This document shows, piece by piece, positions 47,712 through 57,538 of a DNA stretch of 64,000 bases. The first letter of the stretch is position 1. Every line of letters begins with the position of its first letter. This DNA is from Lonicera japonica. Its lineage: Eukaryota; Streptophyta; Magnoliopsida; Dipsacales; Caprifoliaceae. Both the position numbers and the translations under genes were made by a program. The notes beneath the pieces are model-generated. The model was not told where the DNA came from. It made no database searches and saw only the letters and a program-made list of their open reading frames with translations. Location: assembly GCA_021464415.1 (NCBI GenBank), contig CM038467.1, positions 14,835,411 through 14,899,410 of the forward strand, in the 5' to 3' direction.

Positions 47712-50515
47712 ATGGCAAGGTTTGTTCGAAATAACACAAGTAATAATCTAGAAATGCTTCTAGACATGGACGTGTCAAAGCAGGTGCCCAAGAATGTGGC
47801 GAGGCTACCCACCCGTAAGATGGTGGCAGGCCATGGGCTAGAGTTCAATAACCTTTCATACAGTGTGATGAAGAAGCAGAAGAAGGAAGGGATTTGGATC
47901 ACGAAAGAAGCTTATCTTCTCAATGAAATATCGGGGCAGGCCATGAAAGGTGAAGTTATGGCAATCATGGGGCCTAGTGGTGCCGGCAAGTCGACTTTCC
48001 TTGATGCTCTGGCTGGCCGGATTGCACAGGGGAGTCTTGAAGGATCTGTTAGAATTGAGGGCAAGCCTGTTAGTTCCTCTCTCTCCCTCCCTTTCCCTCT
48101 CCCTCTCTCTCCCACACACATTAGAAAATATAGCATACATTTCTATATATGAATTTATTGCAATATATGATAAATATAGCAAAATATCAAATAAGTACTT
48201 AAAAAGTTAAAATTATCGTTAGTCAATGGTGGGGTGATGTGCGTGCAGGTGACAACAAGCTACATGAAAATGATATCATCTTACGTGATGCAAGATGACC
48301 AGCTCTTTGCTATGTTGACCGTCTTTGAGACCTTCATGTTCGCAGCCGAGGTCAGGCTTCCCCCATCTATATCCAGATCTGAGAAGAAGCAGCGTGTATT
48401 TGAGCTCCTCGATCAACTCGGTTTGTCGGTACACTCCCTCTCTCTCTCTCCCTCCCTCTCTCTCTAGAAAAGCATAGCGTTTGATAAAACTAATTGATGG
48501 GTAATTTGGGTGCAGAGTACCGCGCATACCTACATAGGGGACGAAGGGAGGAGGGGTGTTTCGGGAGGAGAGAGGCGAAGGGTGTCGATAGGGATCGATA
48601 TAATCCACAAGCCTTTGCTTTTGTTCCTTGATGAACCCACCTCGGGCCTTGATTCGACCAGCGCTTACAGTGTGGTGGAAAAGGTGAAGGACATTGCCAG
48701 AAGTGGTAGCATAGTGCTTATGACCATCCACCAGCCTTCCTTCAGAATCCAAATGCTCCTCGACCGCATCACCGTCCTCGCCCGGTACTTTCCCACTCAT
48801 TCATTCCCTTTACATAGCAATTGGGCTTTTTGCAGAATTACACATTGATGCCAATATCAAGTTTACGTGATTGCAGGGGCAGACTGATATATTTAGGAAG
48901 CCCAACGGCTCTTCCCGTTCATCTCTCGGGATTCGGAAGGCCGGTCCCGGAGAACGAGAACAGCCTCGAGTACCTCCTCGACGTCATCAAAGAGTACGAT
49001 GAATCCACCATTGGCCTCGATCCTCTCGTCCACTACCAACGGGACGGCATCAAACCCGATCAAGCGGGAAGGACTCCCGTCCGCAAAACACCCAAGCGCG
49101 CTCCTTATGGCAAAACCCCAATGCATATCAGCCTCCGCAGCCACCAATTCTCTGCCGGAAATCTAACCCCTCGTGAGGCCTCAGGTACAACCGAGTACAG
49201 TGAATATGACGATGATGAGGATGACTTCGATAACTCACTTGAGCGTAAAACTGTACCTCCAACACCTGCTCAAATTCAAAGCGGTGTTCATTATCCGAGG
49301 TTGGCTTCTCATTTCTACAAAGATTTCTCCATCTGGCTTTACCAGGGCGTTACGGGGACCCCACGCCGGGCACCATCATGGACCCCAGCGAGAACTCCGT
49401 GCCGAACCCCGGGGAAAACACCTAGATTTGCTGGACCAACGCCTGGAAAGACACCTCATGGTCCTAGCCGATTTATGACCCCACAACAACAAAACCATGC
49501 CCGTTCACAGACCCCGGTATTCAGCCTTCCATCGGAATCCTACGTTGCTTCTTACGATGATGTTGACACTGAAGAACTCGATGATCCCAATCACAGAGCT
49601 AAGTTCGCAAATCCATGGCTACGTGAAGTCGCAGTCCTCTCATGGCGAACCGTACTAAATGTGATCCGCACACCCGAGCTCTTCCTCTCGAGAGAGATTG
49701 TATTGGCAGTTATGGGTTTAATCCTAGCATCTCTCTTCAACCATCTAGATGATCCGGATTTCAAAACCATAAACCGTCTCCTCAACTTCTATATATTTGC
49801 AGTTTGTCTTGTATTCTTCTCTTCAAACGATGCGGTTCCCACTTTCATCCAAGAGAGATTTATCTTCATACGAGAGACCTCACACAATGCCTATCGAGCT
49901 TCTTCGTACGTAATATCCTCCCTCATAGTTTACCTCCCGTTTTTTGCAGTTCAAGGATTCACATTCGCAGCAATTACCCACTTCATACTCAAAATGAAAA
50001 GCAGCCTCCTTAGCTTCTGGATAATACTCTACGCCTCACTCATCACCACCAATGGGTATGTTATGCTAGTGAGCGCACTCGTTCCGAGTTACATCACAGG
50101 TTACGCAGTGGTAATCGCCACAACCGCTCTCTTCTTCCTTACCTGTGGATTCTTCTTGAAGGCATCACAGATTCCCTTTTACTGGAAGTGGCTCCATTAC
50201 ATTTCTGCAATCAAATACCCATTCGAGGCGTTGCTGATAAATGAATTCAAAGGGAAGAAACATTGCTATAAAGGGGATCCTAGGGATCTGTCCCCTGGTC
50301 CTATGGGAGAAGTGAGGCTCAGCAAACTGCACAACTCCTCCCTGGCGGAACTGCCACAACAATGCTTGTTGATAGGAGAAGATGTTCTCTTCTCCATGGA
50401 TATTAACATGGAGGACATATGGTACGATGTTGGTATATTGCTGGCTTGGGGTGTTCTATATCGTCTCTTCTTCTATGTGGTTCTTAGATTTTACTCCAAG
50501 AATGTGAGGAAATGA
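47712..50515 (+). CDS. STR: ABC transporter G family member STR
   Basis: Four exons: 47712-48068, 48249-48428, 48516-48784 and 48877-50515, GT-AG and in phase, giving 814 aa. This is a half-size ABCG transporter: ATPase domain first, with Walker [10 protein letters not shown] (residues 87-95), Q-loop VMQDDQLF (132-139), signature VSGGE (194-198), Walker B/D-loop [11 protein letters not shown] (215-225) and H-loop His251; then a long Thr-Pro/Arg-rich linker; then the membrane domain from about residue 545, with hallmark [20 protein letters not shown]. The MARF start, the TP-rich linker and the membrane domain match STR (STUNTED ARBUSCULE), which works with STR2 in the periarbuscular membrane, probably in lipid export to the fungus. 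Its length is close to the Medicago protein, about 817 aa as I recall. It is divergent from the lipid-transfer gene and convergent with TDX. All catalytic motifs are intact. Confidence 0.92.
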
Positions 50516-50908
50516 AGTTTGTGTCAGGTTCCATTTGATTTATATTATTATTCAGACTTCAACTAGAATTCAATGTATCCCATCATTTAAGCTTATTATA
50601 CAGAATATCCAATAATATTTATTAGAAAGAAAAAGGATCTGTGTTCATGTATTACTGCTATGTTTAACATAGTGCTGCATAGCACGACAACTATGCTTTC
50701 TATGACCAGCAATATATCCAGTTATATTAAAGCAATTGACATTACTGTCAAACATTACAGCTCCGAAAACATATGGTTCATGTTTAGGACTGAATATTAC
50801 AGAAGATAAAAGGCTAAGCAGCACTATGTTAAACTGTGGAAGGGGGAAGAGAGAAGGGGAAAGAGAGAGAGAGGGGGGGGGGGGGGGGCTTGTAAATGCT
50901 TTTGATAA
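50516..50908. other. Short convergent spacer with poly-G tract
   Basis: Only 393 bp separate the STR and TDX stop codons, so the two 3'UTRs probably meet or overlap. Near 50,858-50,889 a purine tract runs from (GA)n into about 18 G residues, an unusually long G homopolymer. Confidence 0.7.
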
Positions 50909-53900
50909 TCATGGCTGGACAGCGTACTTGGCAATCTTCTTTTCAAGCGAACTTTTGTCAGCGCCTACAACCTTGTCAACTTCCTTGCCATTTTTGACGA
51001 AGAAAAAAGTCGGGACGCTGTTAATATTCCACTGTGCAGCAGCATCCTTGGCCTCATCGATGTCAACTTTCAAGAATACAACTTTCGGGTACTTCTCGGC
51101 CAAGCTTGTAAAAAGAGGAGAAATAAAGCGGCACGGCCCACACCATGTTGCAGTGAAGTATAGAATCGATAGGCGGGATGTAGCTGAAGCAGCACTCAAC
51201 TTATTGTCCAATTCTCTAGCAGAATGAATCCCAATCACTTGCCCTGCATCACCAAAAACAAGTTTAGGATTACATCCTTACAAAATCATCTGCAAGCTCG
51301 TCACTTACCCAAAAAGAAAAGGAGAGAAATTGAATGCCTCGTTATGTTAAATGAGACAAATAGAACTTATCCTTTGGATTGGTCATGAGCTCTAAGAGAC
51401 CAGATACCCTGAGTGTCAATATATGTTAGAAATGTGTGGCACTCATTAGTCTTTATGGTAAATGAGATAACATTATGTATATTTTTAAAACGCATTAAGA
51501 ACATGTGATGGTGTTTGGCCAAGTGGTGATAACTTGAGTTTTTACATTTGTGGTCTGGGTGCATATCCTAGTTTAAGCATATCCTATATTTTTAAAATGC
51601 ATTAAGAACATGTGACGGTGTTTGGCCAAGTGGTGATAACTTGAGTTTTTCACATTTGTGGTCTGGGTGCATATCCTAGTTTAAGCATTATTTATTCTAA
51701 AGCATGAAGGGCAATTTCGTAATTTCATTCAAGTGCATACCAAAAGTCCTCTCACTTAATATACAGGGGTATATATATAAGTGTGTATATGTACCAATGA
51801 GCTTTAGCTCAGATGGTATGACTACCAACTCTTCACAAGAGCAGACAGGGTTCGAACCCTGTCAGTAGCACTTTGACGGAGCAATTGATTAATCCCTTAA
51901 GAGGATAGAGATGTAGGTATGGCAAATCCAAAGCGAAGGCAAGTCTTCGAACAAGAGCCCTTCAGTGATAGAGGTGCAGGTATAGCGAAAGCAAGTCTTC
52001 GAATAAGAGTTCAAGGGCGACAGGATGGTGATGGTGATAGAGCTATGGCGAAACCAGAGCAAAAGCAAGTCTTCATTGAAGAGCTCAAGGGTGGCAATGA
52101 TGCGAGATTTGGGCAGTTTCAAATATCCCTTTTAAGGGACAGTTTGCTTGGGGGCTACCCCATTTGTGCGGCAGTGATGCAGACTCAAAACCCCGTTAGG
52201 GGCAGTTTCAAAAATACTTTAAGGGATAGTGGGGAGGGCTACCCCTATTTCTGTAGCCCATTACGATTTCTTAATAAAAAATTCAGCTCTAGTCCTTGAC
52301 TAGAAATTTTTTTAAAAAGATGTGTGTATAATACTCCAATCATGCAAGCCACTGCCAGGATTGGCATGAAGGGAAATTTCGTAATTTCAAGTGCATACCA
52401 AAATTCCTACCTCAATATACATTTTATATATATATATATACATACATATATATAATACTCCAATCATGCAAACCACTACAAGGATTGGTGATGAGGAATA
52501 CAAGAAGATTTTATGCATACTTTGTCTCAATGTATTTATATTTAAAGATAAATGTATAGTACTTGTATTTTTACTTACAGGTTGAAGAGTATGATATACA
52601 TTGTTGGCCCACTACTTAACAGCTTAAGCTTTTGGGTGAGATGGTTCCTAACATGGTATCAGAGCTCAGGTTCTGCAAGGTCTCGGGTTCGAATCCTCCC
52701 GCTTGCATTTGTTTCCCCCTTTGTGTTTGTGCGGTATGCACCTTTGGTTTGGCCGGTTTGGCCTTTGGTTTCGTTTGTGTATCCACGTGCGAGTGGCTCG
52801 CACGTGAGGGGGAGTGTTGAAGAGTATGATATACATTGTTGGCCCACTACTTAACCGCTTAAGCTTTTGGGTGAGATGGTTCCTAACACAGTAATTAGGA
52901 TTATTTTAGGTAATTATCTTATTAAGGGTAAATTTCGTATTTTATATTAGAATGGGGCTTCCTTAGTAGGTTATAAATAAGGTTGTGATGATTGTTACTA
53001 TTCAGATTTGAATTATGAGTTGATTAAGCATGTGTGCTTAGGGCTTGTGAGCCATCGCCTCTGGGCATTCCTTCCCTCTTCTCTTGTTTTCTATATCATA
53101 TTCTGCACCAATTTGCATTACATAGAATAACAGAGAAGAAATTTTTTTGAGATACAGACAATTGAGTAGATGGTGGTTCCAATGAAATGAAGGAAATCAT
53201 CAACTTTCCCATACTGCTACATCTCCAAATAAAAGAAGATTGTACTTACCAATCGGATTAGATTATCAAGCAGCACAAATTATGGACACTAATTCTTTTA
53301 AATGACCACAAACACATACCACTCACTTCAAAACTACTACTCATGCACCATAAATGAATTCATTATTATAACCTTTTCCCTCTACATTTTTCAGTGCAAG
53401 ATTATTATGACATCTAATACAGCAAAGGTAATTCCAATAATGCATGAAAAGCAAGACATTTGTATTTGGCATATACAAAATCTAGAATGGAGCCAATTGC
53501 CTTACCATCCTTCAAAGCAGATGCAGCTTCTGGGTCCTGCATCATGTTTGAAAGATATATGAGCAAATGTATCAGCAACTATCATTCTGATATTGAGCAA
53601 AAACAACCACAATAGCAAGCAGTGAGAGGCTACTATCCAATTACTTCCATGAACCAGACCTTATTATAATTGAGCCTTTTACTCACTAAAATAATAATTG
53701 GGCCAGTTATTCAGACTCTATGGTTAAGCCCGTAACAACCTTCATGGATACAGGATACTTGTAACATAACTTGAATTAGACGAGGTAAGGCCTCATTTAA
53801 AATGGGGAAAATAGTAATTAAAAACAGCCCCTAACTTTTAGGACAATGACAGAAAGATTAAAGGAGCCTTTTCAGCAATCACGAAATAATCTCAATCAAC

Positions 53901-56900
53901 TAAAATAGTTGAAATTAGATCAATAATTATTTTTCCCTCTTCCTTGTGAAGTGTAAATTGGAAAGTGGTTTTACTTCAATATAATACTTTGCAAAGCACA
54001 CACAACACGTAAGAAAAGTTGCAGACATCAAGGCAAAACCAGAAACTCACAGAAGCTTTCTTTTCAGTAGGATATTCCCGTTTCTTATCTCTTTTATATG
54101 TCGCCTGCGGTACAATTTAAGTATTTAATGATAAGAATTTGTTACTTGCAAAACAATTAATCGTTATTTATAATCACTACGCACTTGGCTGTCTGCTTGC
54201 CGCTGCCTCTCACGCTCCATTTTTTTTAGCTCCCTTTCCTTTTGCAAGCGTTCATACTTTCGATGATGCTCTTCAATTCTGCGTGCATTAGGTTCAACCT
54301 GCAAACTTAAATGCATGAGCAGCAAACACCACTATGGTATCTGAAATAGGATTTTCCTTTCCCATACAGAAAAACGCGTGAGAAAGAAATCATAAAACAT
54401 GAAGAATTACCTTTTTAAGAACCAAACCAATCTCCTCGTCATAATCTAAAGTGGAAGCTATCCGCAGATCACGTGCTGCCTCTTCCCACAGGCCCAACAT
54501 GGCTCTAGCCATTCCTCGTATCTTGTGCCCTTTTGCTGAGTCGGGATTAATCTGAATCATAATTACATGGATAATATCATTCACTTCAGACGAGAAATTA
54601 GCAAACTGTTTCTGCAGTTTTTGAGACATGTTCAAATGTGGGTGTGGACCAAACCTGTAAAGCTGCATCAGCATCTCGGATTGCAGCATTTGGTTTCTCT
54701 AGTTTAACAAAGACACTAGCTGCAAACAAGCATGTTAGTTGTGTTGTATATGGATACATACATAATTTGAATGAAATAATTAGTTTGGAGCATATAGCTC
54801 AAGTGGGAGAGGCTTGGAAGAATTGGCTTTGATGTCATTGCTTCAAGCCCTCTAGATTACATATATTATTTAAGGTATTTGATTGGGCCTTGGGGGCTTT
54901 GGGCTCCTTTGAAATATCCAGTGATTTTTTGCTATTCAAATATTTCATTGTTTTAATTTAATTATTTTCGGTTAATTAACGTAGATAATTATTGACCGAG
55001 TCTTTGGAGATGTTGGGGGAGTTGCGCGTTGTGCGTCATACTCCTCTATCCCCACGTCCATTCCGTTTCTGTACAATATACATATACATGATATATCTGA
55101 GAGAGACAAATCACATCAAAAACACAGATTCTTCCTCTTCTATTTTCATTACTTGAAATTGATCATAGTATTCTGAGATTTCCATTAGGGGTTCTACAGT
55201 TGCGTGTAGAAACCCTAGGTCGTTGAATCTTGAGAGGTGTTTGCTCATGAAGGCTGACAGCATCAATTAGAGTGGGCAATTTTTGCCTTAGGATACACAA
55301 GCCAAGGCCGATAAGTTTTCTATTGTTTATGTATTTTCGTTTTTCCACAGTAGAATAATCACAATTTTTTCTAACAAATTGTCCGTCTACGGCATCGCCA
55401 TGGGAGACTTAGGCAAAATAAAAATAACATAATCATAATTAACTAGAAATAATGTTCTAATTTTACAGGTATAAGAACCTCTGGTTGCATATAATATTGC
55501 GGAACGCGGATTCAACAAAATAGCTTCTGTTAGTTGATCTATAGCTTCGTTCAGGTTTCCTACAAAGCAAACAAAACGTGAATAGCTACGTATTCTTAGC
55601 AAAAGTTACCAACGCAATCCAATAAAATAAATATATTAACCCAACAAAACTAATGACATGCCTTCAGAGATTGCATCCACAGCTTTTGATTTCGATATTT
55701 GAGCAGCATCCATATTTTGTTCAGTTACTTCAATTGAAGGATCCCCCATCTGCAACAGAACAACACGGGAATACTTGTTCAATATTGAAGCAATATACAG
55801 GCCCGTTAGCTTCCTTGCCATCAACTGCTTTCACCCACCCACCTTCTGAGGAGGCTCGTTATCGGGCTCCACAACATCAGTATTATCTAACTCTACGTCC
55901 GACTCAACAATGTCTTCATCCACTTTATCATAACTTGACAGATTTGGGTTTTTGGTATCAACTTCTTCCTCAGACTTAACATCATCCTCCCCGCTTCCAC
56001 CCTGTGCATATCACTTCTCTGTGATTATAATATGAGCTACAAGGATGTCAAATAAAGAGAATTCTTACTTTGAAACAGTTCAGCCTGGAAGTCCATAACA
56101 ATTTCATCACCGGTGCACCAGAAGTACCAAAAATAATCGTCCTAGAGCTACACAATTAAGTTATTCGGTTTCATATTACATTAATTTCAGGTCAACTGGT
56201 CCAAAAGATGCACAATGAATTTATTCTGAATGATTGCTGAGGAGGCCAGACTAAAGCAGCTAAAAATCTTGCGAGTATACTTGCAAATTAATGAAATATG
56301 ATTCTTTAGAAAGAAAATCATGAAGTACAACAATATGTCCTTGAGACAACCATCAACTAAAACTTGGGGGAGTTTGAAGCAACTCATGCTGACAAAGTCC
56401 CGGTAAAGGGAGAGTAAATGTCCTTGTGGTTAGAAAGGAGAACCAAACACCCTACAATTGTGGACGGAAAGAAGTTAGGGAATCATAAAGTCCCAATAAG
56501 GGGCGAGTATAGTGTTGTATCAAATTACATGTGACGTGATATTTACGTGCATTTGAGTCTGATTCATCCACATTTGAATTTAAACTTTGCACAAAGATAA
56601 ATGGGGAAAATAGAACCTAAAATTTACACAACAGTTGTAGAAAAACTAGAGATGCTCTCATATTTCAATGCTTAAAGGTGCTGTTACCCTATTTTAATAT
56701 GTTTTGCTCTCTTTCGCATACTAACATTCGTAATTGGAGCACAGGATCGTATATGGTGCTCACAATGGTGTTTGCACCGTTTGGTTGTCCTTCCAACTGT
56801 TAATTAGACAATTTACAATCAGGCAGTTTATGATTTTTACATTATTTTGTGTTTGGTTGTAAAAAGTAAATAGTCATAAATATGATAATTGTAGTTTGTG

Positions 56901-57538
56901 TACCAATTGACATTGAGGAGATATAGTGTCTACAATTGATGTCGATGCCTCTGGACAAAATTGCAAATAACATATAGCAATTTAGAACATGTTTCCCTCC
57001 CAAGGTTCGGAATTGCTCTTCTAAGTCTTCCAGACACTCCATGGATTAGAATTATTCAATTTATAAATAAAAAAAAATTACAATTCATTACTCGGAAGTG
57101 AACTAATTTTAAAATTAGACGATGTACGCAACCAAATGAAAATAAAAAAAAACATTTTTTTTTCAACGCTAGAAAAATCATCTCTATGAGGCAACCTGGA
57201 ACCTAATAATGCCTAAACCAATAAAACTGGAGCAAATTATTTGAGGGAAAAAAAATATATGCAAAAATAAAGGTATCGGTACTCACTGATTTCGGGACCA
57301 GTGGAATCCGGGCGCCCATACTGTAACGAAGACGCACAACATATTACAAATGGGAAATTGCTAAAGGTTGAAGGAAACGGAGTACGATTCAATCAAATAG
57401 GAAAAAAAAAAAAAGGTTAATAAATTACCTCTCGAGATAACTCTTGAAGAAGCCAAGCGAAGGATTGTATAGAATCGTAGGATTTGATTTGCACTGCTCC
57501 ACGAAGAGCTTTAGCTCTGCGATTTTTGTTGCATCCAT
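50909..57538 (-). CDS. TDX: TPR repeat-containing thioredoxin TDX
   Basis: Eleven exons on the minus strand: 57429-57538, 57287-57320, 55843-56001, 55662-55749, 55479-55559, 54655-54719, 54411-54551, 54185-54298, 54051-54104, 53506-53536 and 50909-51243, in phase throughout, giving 403 aa. The N-terminus ([20 protein letters not shown]) is the Hsp70-interacting (HIP/ST13-like) dimerisation region. An acidic stretch follows ([12 protein letters not shown]), then three TPR repeats (about residues 111-218, including [20 protein letters not shown] and [15 protein letters not shown]), a charged coiled-coil region ([18 protein letters not shown]) and a C-terminal thioredoxin domain with active site WCGPC at residues 326-330. 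In Arabidopsis TDX is a cytosolic disulfide reductase, foldase and holdase that binds Hsp70 (Ssb) chaperones. Intron 4 begins with GC instead of GT (see separate entry). Intron 10 (2.26 kb) is loaded with repeats. Confidence 0.93.
51478..51690. repeat. Tandem duplication with tRNA-like A-box
   Basis: Two direct copies of about 105 bp (about 51,478-51,582 and 51,585-51,690) differ at only a few positions. Each contains 'ggtgtttggccaagtggtga', which resembles the 5' end and A-box of serine/leucine tRNAs, followed by 'gtctgggtgcatatcc'. No proper B-box follows. It lies in TDX intron 10 and could be a duplicated SINE head. Confidence 0.6.
51790..52321 (+). mobile_element. SINE-like element with tRNA-derived head
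   Basis: The 9-bp flanks gtgtgtata (51781-51789 and 52322-52330) are identical. The head has an A-box tagctcagatgg (51805-51816) and a B-box ggttcgaaccc (51849-51859), with anticodon-like and T-like stems, but the acceptor ends do not pair. The body carries tandem 'gcaagtcttcgaa' motifs; the end is T/A-rich. At about 530 bp it is long for a plant SINE. The sequence just outside recurs at 52,450 without the insert, which supports the borders. Confidence 0.55.
52581..52888 (+). mobile_element. Miniature LTR retroelement (TRIM/SMART type)
   Basis: Two 73-bp direct repeats (52581-52653 and 52816-52888; they differ by about one base) begin with gttgaagagtatgatataca and end with ttcctaaca. Directly after the first is tggtatcagagc, the primer-binding site complementary to initiator tRNA-Met. 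Directly before the second is gtgagggggag, a polypurine tract. The whole is only 308 bp and encodes nothing, as in TRIM/SMART elements, which borrow proteins from full copia elements. It lies in TDX intron 10, sense to the plus strand and so antisense to TDX. Confidence 0.85.
55660..55661 (-). other. GC donor of TDX intron 4
   Basis: The exon ends ...tctgaag and the intron begins gcatgt. Only this position keeps phase with the next exon (acceptor gtag at 55,560) and gives the conserved SEGNLNEAI junction of the first TPR. The nearest GT (four bases on) would break the frame. It is therefore a GC-AG intron. Confidence 0.75.
56760..57140. repeat. MITE family 1, copy in TDX intron 2
   Basis: The left end (ccgtttggttgtccttcc ... 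ttaattagac) is matched in reverse by the right end (gtctaattt ... aaccaaat on the complement, near 57,115-57,138). An inner block (ggcagtttatgatttttac and following) recurs in reverse orientation at 62,636-62,700. The borders are approximate. Confidence 0.5.

Noticed and set aside
48276..48800. Minus-strand reading frame of 174 codons
   Set aside because: It is antisense to STR exons 2 and 3 and crosses their intron; STR on the plus strand has all family motifs.
51799..51871. A tRNA gene
   Set aside because: A- and B-box and a T-like arm are present, but the two acceptor ends do not pair and the anticodon arm is abnormal. It fits a SINE head better.
54870..55380. Solo LTR in TDX intron 5
   Set aside because: The text has LTR-like parts (TATA-like and leader-like stretches), but I could not define ends or duplication.
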